Below, in pieces: positions 9,323 to 20,566 of a stretch of 42,271 nucleotides of DNA (position 1 is its first letter; each line of letters opens with the position of its first letter). A program made the position numbers and the translations under genes. A model generated the notes under the pieces. That model was not told the origin of the DNA and did not search any database. It saw nothing but the letters and a program-made list of their open reading frames with translations. The stretch is from Mastigocoleus sp. MO_188.B34 (GTDB taxonomy: Bacteria > Cyanobacteriota > Cyanobacteriia > Cyanobacteriales > Nostocaceae). The stretch covers positions 1-42,271 of the forward strand of contig NZ_JASJDK010000065.1 of the NCBI RefSeq assembly GCF_030065675.1. The letters are read 5' to 3'.

Positions 9323-9612
9323 CTAAAAAAGATATTCTCTTGCGCACCTAAATAAAAACCTTCGTATATTAATCTTGTTTAGCGGTTTGTTACAGCTCAG
9401 CATAAGACTCACCTAAAAAAGACATTCTCTTGTACATCTCAGACGCTCTTGTATATTCATCTTATATGGCGGTGCGTTACGGCGCGGCGATAAGAGTCAC
9501 CTAAAAAAGATATTCTATTGCGCATCTCAGACGCCCTTGTATATTAATCTTATATGGCGGTGCGTTACGGCGCGGCGATAAGAGTCACCTAAAAAAGATA
9601 TTCTATTTCGCT
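9323..9612. repeat. 88-90 bp tandem repeat, three copies plus a partial fourth
   Basis: Units begin at ctaaaaaaga: 9323 (90 bp, divergent), 9413 (88 bp), 9501 (88 bp) and a fragment from 9589. The second and third units are nearly identical. Each contains the core gtatattaatcttatatgg, then cggtgcgttacggcgcggcg, then ataagagtcac. A related single copy lies at 23143-23213, so the unit is also dispersed. The array fills the whole space between avtA and rimM. The ggtgcgttacg core is a common cyanobacterial interspersed motif. Function is unknown. Confidence 0.8.
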
Positions 9613-9660
9613 CGTTCTAGCGTAAGCGTACTGTAAGTATTGTGCATTAACTGATAACTG

Positions 9661-10242
9661 ATGGATGGTTGGCTAGAAATTGGAAAAATTGTTGCTCCAC
9701 AGGGTTTGCAAGGAGAGATGCGGGTTTATCCAGAAACTGATTTTCCCGAACGTTTTGAAGTCCCCGGACAACGTTGGTTATTATGTCCGGGAAAAAGTGA
9801 ACCTGAACCTGTGGAACTAAAAAAAGGACGTTATTTAGAGGGAAAAAACTTATACGTAATAAAACTAGCTGGGATCGAATATCGCGATCAAGCAGAAGAA
9901 TTACGGGGTTGTAAGTTATTGGTTCCTGAGAGTAATCGCCCCCAGTTGGGAGAAGATGAATATCACGTGATGGATTTGATTGGCTTATCAGTTTTTCTTC
10001 AAGAGTCCGGCGAACTGATTGGTAAAGTTATTGATGTGATTCCTGCAGGTAACGATCTGTTGGAGGTTGAGTTACAAGATTCTGACAATAAGAAATTTGA
10101 GAATAAACAATCTGAGAACAAGAAGAAAGATAAGCAAAATGTTTTAATTCCTTTCGTGAGAGCAATTGCACCTGTAGTCGATTTGGAAGCTAGTCGAATT
10201 GAGATTACACCACCACCAGGTTTGTTAACTATTAATGACTAA
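9661..10242 (+). CDS. rimM: Ribosome maturation factor RimM
   Basis: RimM binds the 30S protein S19 and helps mature the head of the small ribosomal subunit. The N-terminal barrel is recognised by [29 protein letters not shown] (residues 4-32). The C-terminal PRC-barrel is recognised by [14 protein letters not shown] ... [18 protein letters not shown] (100-138) and [16 protein letters not shown] (161-176). Between the last two strands there is an odd charged insert (about 139-160) built of NKK, ENK and KDK steps, making the protein 193 residues, slightly longer than usual. The insert comes from a short A-rich nucleotide expansion. The gene stands alone here, downstream of the 88-bp repeats, which probably carry or border its promoter. 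Confidence 0.93.
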   Translation: MDGWLEIGKIVAPQGLQGEMRVYPETDFPERFEVPGQRWLLCPGKSEPEPVELKKGRYLEGKNLYVIKLAGIEYRDQAEELRGCKLLVPESNRPQLGEDEYHVMDLIGLSVFLQESGELIGKVIDVIPAGNDLLEVELQDSDNKKFENKQSENKKKDKQNVLIPFVRAIAPVVDLEASRIEITPPPGLLTIND

Positions 10243-11507
10243 TTTGATGCTCAGAAGCTTTTTCCCTACTCTCTTCTCTAGCTCAACTTCACTTGCAGAG
10301 TAGTTTAGCTATTCCTCTCGACGTACACCTTTCCCTATTTGATTGTCGCTGCAGTCAATCACGGGAGCAAGTTTACCTCGTCTTCGTTGTTTTCTATTCG
10401 GCAGGATAAAAATGCTAATACTGCAAGCAAGCCAAATACCAATTAGGAAAACAATCAGACAAATAAATTTCTCAGGAGACGCGACAGGGACTGCAACGTC
10501 TCTACTAGAGAATCTGTTGAATTGGTGTTACCTCTTTATTTAGGGATATTAGGAAGTCCAAACATGCATGGCAAGTTTATAATTAGCAGCTTGCTTTATT
10601 CTACGGACAAACACTAGTAATAAATGCAACAAGCATTATGTGTAAATAAAGTTATTTAACTTAAGAATACAAAATTATTGCATATCTCAACATCAAACAA
10701 GAAATACAATGCTCAGTCTAAAAGTTAAACCTGATGGTGCGAATACTGGTGAATATAAGAGAGTAGTAATTTTTTATGTATTTGCTTAATTCTGACGCTA
10801 ATATTGTTTGTATTTAAACAGGAGCGCGGTCGGAGTAATTTTTATGACACCTGCATCAAATAATACTACACATTTGTTATGAGACTGGGTTGTTATTGAG
10901 CCTAAATGACGAGCACTAAAGTTTATCCGAAAATAATAAAAGGTAATATTAAAATTATTTATTCTTTCCATGGTAATCTTCTCAATTCATATTTATATCA
11001 ACCAGAAGATATACATATTAATTTTACAAGATTAAATCATTAAAATTAATTATAAACATCAATCTATTTGATAACTAAACAAGTATTTGTGAATTGTTGA
11101 CGAGGTTAAAATCTCGTTAATATAGCAAGGTGTAATAGTATTTCGTGCTAAAATTTTTTTCATGTTATTAGCTTGCTGTCGGAATAATCACATAAAAAAT
11201 TAATTTAATAATAATTTAATTTTTATCTGTCACAGTTATCTAGACAAGCCAGTTGTTATTCCTAAAGTTTGCAAACAGTGGTAATTCCCAAATAGATTTT
11301 AATTGGAATAATCAACAAATCATCAAGTTTGATTACTAATGAAGATTGTTTATGAATGATAATTAAGTACTTTAAAGGGGAACAAATATTGATATTAAAG
11401 TAAGATTATTTACCTTGCATTTCTGTATCTGCTAAGTAAAATACTAATTCTGTAACAGTGTAATTTTTGAAAGTATATTATTTACGAAGTTGAATGGAGT
11501 TTAATTT
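10243..11507. other. Long intergenic region upstream of the phosphoketolase gene
   Basis: There are 1265 bp without a convincing gene. The first 300 bp are mixed in composition and hold two weak reading frames (plus 10343-10543; minus about 10510-10320 with a hydrophobic stretch but no start codon), which I do not accept. The rest is very AT-rich, with the last 400 bp being the likely leader and promoter zone of xfp. I see no tRNA-like cloverleaf, no clear terminator and no recognisable riboswitch. A long untranslated leader or a small RNA is possible but unsupported. Confidence 0.4.
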
Positions 11508-13898
11508 ATGACTTTAGCAAGTGCTCCACAAACAAAGCCGCTCGCAGCAGATGAATTACGTAAGATGAATGCTTACTGGCGAGCAGCGAATTATCTCTCT
11601 GTCGGTCAAATTTATCTTTTAGACAATCCTTTACTTAAAGAACCCCTCAAGATAGAACATGTTAAACCAAGACTTCTCGGTCATTGGGGAACAACTCCTG
11701 GTTTAAATTTTGTTTATGTTCATCTCAACCGGGTAATCAAGAAAAATAACCTAGATATGATTTATATCGCTGGTCCCGGTCATGGTGGTCCTGGATTGGT
11801 GGCAAATACATATTTGGAAGGAACTTATAGTAAGTATTATCCTAACGTTTCTCAAGATGAAGAGGGAATGAAGAAGCTGTTCAAACAGTTTTCTTTCCCT
11901 GGTGGTGTCCCCTCCCACGTAGCACCAGAAACTCCAGGAAGTATCCATGAAGGTGGAGAACTCGGTTATGCTCTTTCCCATGCCTATGGTGCAGCCTTTG
12001 ATAATCCTGATTTAATCGTTTCTTGTGTGGTTGGGGATGGTGAGGCAGAAACTGGACCTTTAGCTACTAGCTGGCATTCTAACAAGTTTCTTAACCCGGT
12101 TCATGATGGTGCTGTACTACCGGTTTTGCATCTGAATGGCTATAAAATTGCGAACCCAACAATCTTGGCAAGAATGAGCCGCGAAGAATTGCAAAGTCTA
12201 TTTATTGGTTATGGTTATAAGCCTTATTTCGTGGAGGGCTCCGATCCCGAAAAAATGCATCAATTGATGGCTGCAACTTTGGATACTGCAATTCATGAAA
12301 TTAAAGATATTCAAGAAGAAGCTCGGAAAAATGGTTTTAGCAAACGTCCCCAATGGCCGATGATTATTTTGCGATCGCCTAAAGGTTGGACGGGACCTAA
12401 GGAAGTTGATGGTAAGAAAACAGAAGATTATTGGCGATCGCACCAAGTTCCCCTATCGAATATGGCAGCGGAACCAGACCATGTCAAACAGTTGGAAACC
12501 TGGATGAAGAGTTATAAGCCAGAAGAACTCTTTGATGGAAATGGTCAATTAATTGCGGAACTAGCAGAACTGGCTCCTGAAGGACACCTACGGATGGGTG
12601 ATAACCTCCATGCTAATGGTGGTATATTGCTGCGGGACTTAAAAATGCCCGATTTTCGCGATTATGCAGTGGAAGTTAAAGAACCTGCGGAAATTAAAGC
12701 TGAAGCTACACGCGTTTCTGGTAAGTTCCTGCGGGATGTGATGAAGCTCAACTTGGAAAGTCGCAATTTTCGGGTATTTGGTCCCGACGAAACAGCGTCT
12801 AACCGCCTTGCAGACATATTTGATGTTTCTAAAAGAACTTGGGTCGCCGAAACCCTTGATTATGATGATAACCTCGCTGCTGACGGTAGGGTTATGGAAA
12901 TTCTCAGCGAGCATACTTGTCAGGGTTGGTTAGAAGGATATTTGCTTACTGGTCGTCATGGATATTTTTCCTGTTACGAAGCATTTATTCACATTATCGA
13001 CTCAATGTTTAACCAGCATGCCAAATGGTTAAAAACAACTCGCCATATACCCTGGCGCAGACCAATTGCTTCTTTGAATTATCTACTAACTAGTCACGTT
13101 TGGCGACAAGATCATAACGGTTTTTCCCACCAAGATCCCGGTTTTATCGACCATGTTGTCAACAAAAAATCTGAAGTTATTCGGGTTTATTTACCACCGG
13201 ATGCTAATTGCTTGCTATCAGTGACTGACCATTGTCTGCGTAGTCAGAATTATGTAAACGTAATTATTGCTGGTAAGCAACCATCATTACAGTACTTAGA
13301 TATAGATTCTGCAATCAAGCACTGCACTAAAGGAATCGGTATTTGGGAATGGGCAAGCAATGACCAAGGTGGCGAGCCTGATGTTGTCATGGCTTGTGCT
13401 GGAGATGCTCCGACTTTAGAAACATTAGCCGCTGTGGATATTTTGCGACAAAACTTCCCCGATCTTAAAGTCCGGGTAGTTAACGTGGTAGACTTAATGA
13501 CGTTGCAGCCAGAGACTGAACATCCCCACGGTTTAAGCGATAAAGACTTTGACAGTTTGTTCACAACCGATAAACCAATTATTTTTGCCTTTCATGGTTA
13601 TCCTTGGTTAATCCACCGTCTCACTTATCGTCGTACTAATCACCATAATTTACACGTTCGGGGTTACAAAGAAGAAGGAACTACAACCACTCCATTTGAT
13701 ATGGTGGTCATGAATGACCTGGATCGCTTCCACCTGGCAATAGATGTTATTGAACGAGTCCCTCAGTTAGGCTCATCCGCTGCTTATGTCAAACAAATGT
13801 TACAAGACAAACTTATAGAACATAAGCATTACGTTGCCGAACACGGAGTAGATATGCCGGAAGTTCTTGACTGGCATTGGAGTTATGACGATATTTAA
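11508..13898 (+). CDS. xfp: Xylulose-5-phosphate/fructose-6-phosphate phosphoketolase
   Basis: A thiamine-diphosphate enzyme that splits xylulose 5-phosphate (or fructose 6-phosphate) with phosphate into acetyl phosphate plus glyceraldehyde 3-phosphate (or erythrose 4-phosphate). The 796 residues are full length. The family blocks are [13 protein letters not shown] (57-68), GPGHGGPG (89-96), the thiamine motif GDGEAETGP (176-184) ending at Asn210, and the C-terminal [14 protein letters not shown]. Acetyl phosphate can give acetate and ATP, or acetyl-CoA. In cyanobacteria the shunt works in the dark and in mixotrophy. It heads a same-strand run of glycogen phosphorylase, D-lactate dehydrogenase and GAPDH, which fits glycogen breakdown and fermentation, although the gaps of 160-550 bp suggest separate promoters. 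Confidence 0.95.
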   Translation: MTLASAPQTKPLAADELRKMNAYWRAANYLSVGQIYLLDNPLLKEPLKIEHVKPRLLGHWGTTPGLNFVYVHLNRVIKKNNLDMIYIAGPGHGGPGLVANTYLEGTYSKYYPNVSQDEEGMKKLFKQFSFPGGVPSHVAPETPGSIHEGGELGYALSHAYGAAFDNPDLIVSCVVGDGEAETGPLATSWHSNKFLNPVHDGAVLPVLHLNGYKIANPTILARMSREELQSLFIGYGYKPYFVEGSDPEKMHQLMAATLDTAIHEIKDIQEEARKNGFSKRPQWPMIILRSPKGWTGPKEVDGKKTEDYWRSHQVPLSNMAAEPDHVKQLETWMKSYKPEELFDGNGQLIAELAELAPEGHLRMGDNLHANGGILLRDLKMPDFRDYAVEVKEPAEIKAEATRVSGKFLRDVMKLNLESRNFRVFGPDETASNRLADIFDVSKRTWVAETLDYDDNLAADGRVMEILSEHTCQGWLEGYLLTGRHGYFSCYEAFIHIIDSMFNQHAKWLKTTRHIPWRRPIASLNYLLTSHVWRQDHNGFSHQDPGFIDHVVNKKSEVIRVYLPPDANCLLSVTDHCLRSQNYVNVIIAGKQPSLQYLDIDSAIKHCTKGIGIWEWASNDQGGEPDVVMACAGDAPTLETLAAVDILRQNFPDLKVRVVNVVDLMTLQPETEHPHGLSDKDFDSLFTTDKPIIFAFHGYPWLIHRLTYRRTNHHNLHVRGYKEEGTTTTPFDMVVMNDLDRFHLAIDVIERVPQLGSSAAYVKQMLQDKLIEHKHYVAEHGVDMPEVLDWHWSYDDI

Positions 13899-14228
13899 TT
13901 GATCGTTTTTTACTGGTAATGGGTAATTGGTAACTGGTATATGCCCTAGCCGCTCGCGGCTAGTGGCAATGAAAAAACTGTATGGGCTTGTAGCAACTTT
14001 AAGGTTATGTGCCTATGGCGAACAAGGTGAATAGGGATATGTAATTATTGAAACGAATAAAATACTGTATCCCCCGATCCCCGACCTTAATACTCCGATC
14101 CCCAATTTCCTTTACCTAAAGCCCAGTGCCCGATCCCCAATTCCCGATCGCCAAATACTCGTCGAAACCCCGATCATTCTTGTATACTTCGTTATCATCA
14201 TCCTCCATCTGTTTTCTCTTAATTTACA
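13899..14228. repeat. Intergenic region with hairpin and STRR-type heptamers
   Basis: Downstream of xfp lies a short run of ggtaatt-type heptamers. It is followed by a perfect palindrome ctagccgctcgcggctag (13946-13963; 8-bp stem, 2-nt loop) that may stop transcription but has no T-run. From about 14070 to 14160 there are degenerate ccccgat/ccccaat heptamers. The stretch from about 14170 to 14228 is the likely near-promoter of glgP. No gene is visible. Confidence 0.5.
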
Positions 14229-16817
14229 ATGAATAACAAGTCATTTGATCGGGATTATCGCCAATTCGCACCACAAGATACCCAAGTCGCAGATTCCGGT
14301 TTAGTTCGGGTTGAAGATGACCGTACTGGGATGAGCGAACAATCTCTTAAGCGGGCAATTGTTGATAATCTTCATTACGGACAAGGTAAAGATAACTACT
14401 TCGCAACCCCGTATGATTACTATATGGCAATTGCCCGTAGTATGCGCGATCGGTTAATCAAGAGGCGAATTCAAACTGCTAGAACTCACATCCAGGAAGA
14501 TTCAAAAATTGTTTATTATCTTTCTGCAGAGTTTTTGATGGGGCGTTATACCGGTAATAGCTTAATCAATTTGGGCATATATGAAAGAGTCCGCAAAGTG
14601 CTGCGAGAATCAGGGCTCGAACTAGACGATCTCCTGGAAAAAGAGCACGAGCCAGGATTAGGTAATGGTGGTTTAGGAAGATTGGCGGCTTGTTATCTCG
14701 ACTCCCTTGCAACTTTGGAAATACCTGCAGTTGGCTATGGTATTCGTTATGAATTTGGAATTTTTGAGCAAGAAATTCGTAATGGTTGGCAAGCGGAGAA
14801 ACCTGATAAATGGTTGAGTTTTGGTAATGCTTGGGAAGTTTCTCTTCCAGAGTATCGAACCGAAGTAAAATTTGGCGGTCATACAGAAAGCTATACAGAT
14901 AATAACGGACGTTACCAAACTAATTGGATTCCAGAACATACAGTATTTGGAATTCCTTATGATACTCCTATTCCTGGTTATGGAGTAAACACAGTAAATA
15001 TTCTGCGATTGTGGAAAGCAGAATCGAGCAATGAATTTGATTTAGATGCCTTCAATGCTGGAGATTATCTTGGTGCGGTAGCCAGCAAAATGTTTTCTGA
15101 AAATATCTCCAAAGTGCTTTATCCCAATGACGACACCGTCCAAGGTAAGCAATTACGTTTAGAGCAACAATACTTCTTTGTTTCCTGTTCTTTACAAGAT
15201 ATTATCCGCCGTCATCTTTACCACTACAAAAAACTCGATGATCTGCACGAGAAATCAGCTATTCAACTTAATGACACCCACCCATCTATCGGGATCGCCG
15301 AATTGATGCGACTGTTGATCGACGTTCACCAAATGGATTGGGAGCAAGCATGGCACATTACCCAAAATTGTTTTGCTTACACCAACCATACCTTACTACC
15401 AGAAGCCTTAGAACGTTGGTCTGTAAATCTATTTGGTCGTTTACTTCCCCGACATCTGGAAATTATCTATGAAATCAACTTCCGATTTTTAAGTGAAGTT
15501 AGAAAACGTTATCCCGGCGACAACCAACGCATAGCAAGACTTTCCTTGATTGAAGGAGAAGGAGACCATAAAAAAGTCCGCATGGCGAACCTAGCTTGTG
15601 TTGGTAGCCGTAAAATAAATGGTGTTGCTGCGTTACATACCAAGTTACTCCAACAAGATGTTCTGCGGGATTTCTACGAACTCACACCAGAGAAGTTTAT
15701 TAATAAAACTAATGGAGTTACACCGCGTCGTTGGTTACTGTTGGGTAATCCCAGACTTTCTAACCTGATTACTGAGAAAATAGGTGAAGCTTGGATTACT
15801 AACCTTGACGAACTAAGAAAATTAGAACAATTTGCCGACGATCCACAATTTAGACAAACATGGCGAGAAATAAAACAAGCCAATAAACAAGATTTAGCAG
15901 AATACATCAAACGCAAAAATAATATTCAGGTTGATACTAATTCATTGTTTGACGTTCAAGTTAAGCGATTGCACGAGTACAAACGCCAGCTTCTCAACGT
16001 ACTGCATATAATCACCCTTTACAATCGAATTAAACGCAATCCCAATGAAGATATTCTTCCCCGGACGTTTATTTTTGGTGGAAAAGCTGCACCTGGTTAT
16101 TTCATTGCCAAATTAATCATCAAACTGATCAATTCAGTAGCTGCTGTAGTTAATGACGATCCCAGCTTAGGAGGACGTCTAAAAGTGGCATTTTTGTCCA
16201 ACTACAACGTTTCCATGAGTCAACAAATATATGCAGCAGCCGAACTATCAGAACAAATTTCCACAGCAGGGAAAGAAGCTTCTGGTACGGGTAACATGAA
16301 ATTTGCCCTCAATGGTGCTTTAACAATTGGGACTTTAGATGGAGCCAACGTCGAAATTCGTGAAGAAGTTGGTGCAGAGAACTTCTTTTTATGTGGTTTA
16401 ACAACCCCAGAAGTATATGAACTCAAAGCTAAAGGTTATAATCCTCAAGAATATTATCAATCTAACCCCCAATTGCAAGAAGTAATAAAGCTAATTGCTT
16501 GCGGACATTTTTCCGATGGTGATTCCCAGTTGTTCCAACCTTTACTGGATTCATTGTTATACAATGACAAGTACATGCTGTTTGCTGATTACCAGTCCTA
16601 CATCGATACTCAGGATCGTGTAAGTCAAGCATATCGCCAAGAAGACAATTGGACCCGGATGTCTATTCTCAACACAGCCCGAATGGGTAAATTTTCTTCA
16701 GATCGTGCAATTAGTGAATATTGCAAAGAAATTTGGCATGTTGAACCCGTACCTGTGGAATTGAAGGAATATAGTCCCGAAGATATGAACTTACAGATTT
16801 CAAAAGTTCATTGGTAG
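14229..16817 (+). CDS. glgP: Glycogen phosphorylase (EC 2.4.1.1)
   Basis: A PLP-dependent glucosyltransferase that releases glucose 1-phosphate from glycogen ends. The 862 residues are full length for a bacterial or cyanobacterial enzyme. Diagnostic blocks are VYYLSAEFLMGR near residue 98, GNGGLGRLAACYLDSLA, the NDTHPSIGIAELMR segment and, at the C-terminal side, EASGTGNMKFALNGALTIGT, whose lysine (residue 691) should carry PLP. The NKTNGVTPRRWLLLGNP block is also present. It follows xfp by 330 bp and precedes D-lactate dehydrogenase by 160 bp. Supplying hexose phosphate in the dark fits these neighbours. The first 25 residues are variable in the family. Cyanobacteria often keep two glgP genes; this window cannot say which one this is. 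Confidence 0.95.
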   Translation: MNNKSFDRDYRQFAPQDTQVADSGLVRVEDDRTGMSEQSLKRAIVDNLHYGQGKDNYFATPYDYYMAIARSMRDRLIKRRIQTARTHIQEDSKIVYYLSAEFLMGRYTGNSLINLGIYERVRKVLRESGLELDDLLEKEHEPGLGNGGLGRLAACYLDSLATLEIPAVGYGIRYEFGIFEQEIRNGWQAEKPDKWLSFGNAWEVSLPEYRTEVKFGGHTESYTDNNGRYQTNWIPEHTVFGIPYDTPIPGYGVNTVNILRLWKAESSNEFDLDAFNAGDYLGAVASKMFSENISKVLYPNDDTVQGKQLRLEQQYFFVSCSLQDIIRRHLYHYKKLDDLHEKSAIQLNDTHPSIGIAELMRLLIDVHQMDWEQAWHITQNCFAYTNHTLLPEALERWSVNLFGRLLPRHLEIIYEINFRFLSEVRKRYPGDNQRIARLSLIEGEGDHKKVRMANLACVGSRKINGVAALHTKLLQQDVLRDFYELTPEKFINKTNGVTPRRWLLLGNPRLSNLITEKIGEAWITNLDELRKLEQFADDPQFRQTWREIKQANKQDLAEYIKRKNNIQVDTNSLFDVQVKRLHEYKRQLLNVLHIITLYNRIKRNPNEDILPRTFIFGGKAAPGYFIAKLIIKLINSVAAVVNDDPSLGGRLKVAFLSNYNVSMSQQIYAAAELSEQISTAGKEASGTGNMKFALNGALTIGTLDGANVEIREEVGAENFFLCGLTTPEVYELKAKGYNPQEYYQSNPQLQEVIKLIACGHFSDGDSQLFQPLLDSLLYNDKYMLFADYQSYIDTQDRVSQAYRQEDNWTRMSILNTARMGKFSSDRAISEYCKEIWHVEPVPVELKEYSPEDMNLQISKVHW

Positions 16818-16846
16818 TTGCTAGTTATTGATTGCTAATTGATCTT

Positions 16847-16874
16847 TGGTAATTGGTAATTGGTAATTGGTAAT
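16847..16874. repeat. STRR heptamer, four copies of tggtaat
   Basis: Four perfect tandem copies of the 7-mer tggtaat lie in the 160-bp spacer between glgP and the lactate dehydrogenase. More degenerate heptamers (cccaatcacc type) continue up to the true start codon at 16979. This supports the spacer being non-coding. Confidence 0.75.
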
Positions 16875-16978
16875 AAGAGCTTATTTAAGATTTGGAATGC
16901 AAATTGTATATTTTACGGGTGATGGGGCAAATCTTTGCCTCTACACCTTTCCAATCACTAATCCCCAATCACCAAAAC

Positions 16979-17989
16979 ATGAAAGTCGCAGTTTTTAACA
17001 CTAAAACCTACGATCGCCAATTTCTTACTGATGCAAACGCTGAAAGTGGTCACGAACTAGTTTTTTTTGAACCAAGACTTACTCCGGACACAGCCAGTTT
17101 AGCCTCGGGTTTTGAGGCTGTATGTGTATTTATTAATGATGAACTGCACGCCGAAACACTAAAAATAATTGCATCGACAGGAACAAAACTAGTTGCTTTG
17201 CGCTCTGCAGGTTTCAATCATGTGGATTTACATACAGCAGCAAAACTAGGAATTAAAGTTGTCCGCGTTCCATCTTATTCTCCCCAAGCTGTCGCCGAGC
17301 ATGCTGTAGGACTAATATTAACTCTCAATCGCAAATACCACCGAGCTTTCAACCGGGTACGGGAATCTAATTTTTCTCTAAACGGTTTACTGGGATTTGA
17401 CCTTTATGGTTCCACCGTTGGTATTGTTGGTACGGGTAAAATCGGCGTTTGTTTTGCTCAAATAATGAGAGGGTTTGGTTGCAAACTACTTGCTTACGAT
17501 GTCTATAAAAATCCCATTTGTTTGGATATGGGAGTCAAATATGTAGAATTCCCAGAACTACTCAGGAATTCAGATATCGTTTCCCTTCATTGTCCGTTAA
17601 CTCCAGAATCCCATCACATGATTAATAGCGAATCACTCAAGGATTTTAATCCTGGTGCAATGCTAATTAATACTAGTCGTGGCGGACTCATTGATACCAA
17701 AGCTGTTATCCAAGGTCTTAAGTCAGGTCGGATTGGTCACCTAGGATTAGATGTATATGAATTAGAAGGAAGCTTATTTTTTGAAGATTTATCAGATCAA
17801 GTTATTCAAGATGATACTTTTGGACGCTTAGTAACTTTTCCCAACGTAGTTGTAACCGGACATCAAGCATTTTTTACTAGAAACGCATTACAAAATATTG
17901 CCGAAGCCACCATATCAAACATTACTGATGTAGCTAATGGGCGTTCTTGTCCCAATCTTGTTTTAGCAGAGCAAGGAATAGCTGTTTGA
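16979..17989 (+). CDS. ldhA: D-lactate dehydrogenase (2-hydroxyacid dehydrogenase)
   Basis: An NADH-dependent D-specific 2-hydroxyacid dehydrogenase, most like LdhA, which reduces pyruvate to D-lactate and re-oxidises NADH in fermentation. I choose the ATG at 16979, giving 336 residues and beginning MKVAVFNTKTYDRQFL as the family does. The open frame goes back to 16892, but those 29 codons are translated microsatellite. The NAD fold is GTGKIG (151-156). The catalytic residues are Arg234 (NTSRGGLID), Glu263 (DVYELEG) and His295 (GHQAFFT), at the places known for D-LDH. The Arg-Ser-Ala-Gly-Phe-Asn segment (75-80) is the substrate loop typical of D-LDH. It sits between glgP and gap1, consistent with a dark-metabolism role. 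Exact substrate preference is inferred. Confidence 0.88.
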   Translation: MKVAVFNTKTYDRQFLTDANAESGHELVFFEPRLTPDTASLASGFEAVCVFINDELHAETLKIIASTGTKLVALRSAGFNHVDLHTAAKLGIKVVRVPSYSPQAVAEHAVGLILTLNRKYHRAFNRVRESNFSLNGLLGFDLYGSTVGIVGTGKIGVCFAQIMRGFGCKLLAYDVYKNPICLDMGVKYVEFPELLRNSDIVSLHCPLTPESHHMINSESLKDFNPGAMLINTSRGGLIDTKAVIQGLKSGRIGHLGLDVYELEGSLFFEDLSDQVIQDDTFGRLVTFPNVVVTGHQAFFTRNALQNIAEATISNITDVANGRSCPNLVLAEQGIAV

Positions 17990-19491
<1,502 letters not shown>

Positions 19492-19506
19492 GGTTTTCTA
19501 TAACTA

Positions 19507-19574
19507 GGAGGCGGAGCCTCCAAACTCTAGTTCCCAGGCTCAGCCTGGGAACCAGAAAATCGAGGCTCTGCCTC
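19507..19574. repeat. Array of three palindromes after gap1
   Basis: Three different perfect hairpins follow each other: ggaggc-gga-gcctcc (19507-19521), gttcccaggct-c-agcctgggaac (19530-19552, 11-bp stem) and gaggc-tct-gcctc (19562-19574). All three share the cyanobacterial gc-ctcc/gcctc flavour of dispersed repeats. The middle one could end the gap1 transcript, though no T-run follows. Confidence 0.65.
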
Positions 19575-19630
19575 TGATTGATAAAAGTGGTACACTGGTG
19601 TTCTTACCCTAATGTGTACTTACGGCACAT

Positions 19631-20512
19631 ATGACAAAAGACAAAGAAAAAAGCAATATTAATCAAGATATGCGCCGTGATTTTGCTAACCGCGACGAGC
19701 TAGTAGCATATATACGCGAACAATTTCCCGAAGCTGCGAAACGGGACAATAATATCAGTGAGATCAAAGGCGGTCATCAAGCTGCTAAGAAAGCATTACA
19801 AAAAGTCAAACCAAAACGCTACGAAAAAACACGTAATTTTATTAAAGGTGATGTCACGCGACTATCTCCTTATTTACGACATGGGGTTCTCAGCTTGCGA
19901 GAAGCACGAGATTTTGTCTTGGGTAAGGTTAATAGTGATGAGGATGCGGCAAAACTCATCAATGAATTTGGTTGGCGGGATTATTGGCGACGTTTATATT
20001 TAAAACTAGGAAATGGTATTTGGGAAGATAGGGAAGAGTACAAAACCGGTTACAGTGTTGCTGAATATGCGCCCGAACTACCACAGGAAATTAGAGAAGG
20101 TAACACAAAATTAAATTGCATTGATAGCTTTAGTCGTCAGTTGCGGGAAACTGGTTATCTACACAATCATATGCGGATGTGGATCGCTGCATATATCGTC
20201 CATTGGCGGCGCATCCGTTGGCAAGCTGGAGCAAAATGGTTTTTGGAACACTTATTAGATGGCGATCCGGCAAGTAACAATATGTCATGGCAATGGGTTG
20301 CGAGTACCTTTAGTCATAAACCTTACTTTTTTAACCGGGAAAACTTGGAACGTTATACGGAAGGGGTTTACTGTAAGGAATGTTCTTTAAAGGGTAAATG
20401 TGATTTTGAGGGAAGTTACGAAGAATTAGAAGAGAAGTTGTTTCCGAAGAAAGAATTTACTAGGAAGCCCAATAGTCAGAGTTGGCAAAAGGGGAAGAAA
20501 AAACGACGCTAG
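19631..20512 (+). CDS. FAD-binding photolyase/cryptochrome C-terminal domain protein, no antenna domain
   Basis: The 293 residues correspond only to the helical FAD-binding half of the photolyase/cryptochrome superfamily; the N-terminal Rossmann antenna domain is absent. Matching blocks are RLSPYLRHGVLSLREA (77-92), INEFGWRDYWRRLY (110-123), GYLHNHMRMWIAAYIVHWRRI (175-195) and DGDPASNNMSWQWVAS (210-225), the last being the flavin-site signature. Near the C-terminus three cysteines lie close together (Cys248, Cys251, Cys257 in YCKECSLKGKC), which is not usual for CPD photolyases and might bind a metal. The tail is lysine-rich. Such standalone domains are known in cyanobacteria under the loose name deoxyribodipyrimidine photolyase. 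Whether it repairs DNA or senses light is not known. Confidence 0.8.
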   Translation: MTKDKEKSNINQDMRRDFANRDELVAYIREQFPEAAKRDNNISEIKGGHQAAKKALQKVKPKRYEKTRNFIKGDVTRLSPYLRHGVLSLREARDFVLGKVNSDEDAAKLINEFGWRDYWRRLYLKLGNGIWEDREEYKTGYSVAEYAPELPQEIREGNTKLNCIDSFSRQLRETGYLHNHMRMWIAAYIVHWRRIRWQAGAKWFLEHLLDGDPASNNMSWQWVASTFSHKPYFFNRENLERYTEGVYCKECSLKGKCDFEGSYEELEEKLFPKKEFTRKPNSQSWQKGKKKRR

Positions 20513-20566
20513 AGGCGCTGCGCGCAAGTCAAAAGTAAAAAGTAAAAAGTCAAAAATTTCATACTT

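Noticed and set aside
10320-10520. Minus-strand frame with a hydrophobic stretch (FLIGIWLACSISIFILPNRK) downstream of rimM
   Set aside because: The frame begins after a stop and has no ATG, GTG or TTG before the hydrophobic part. It may be chance or a relic; not annotated as a gene.
10343-10543. Plus-strand 66-codon frame after rimM
   Set aside because: Composition is not protein-like and there is no ribosome site or known family.
16892-16978. 29-codon N-terminal extension of the lactate dehydrogenase
   Set aside because: It translates microsatellite-like sequence, and the family N-terminus begins at the ATG at 16979.
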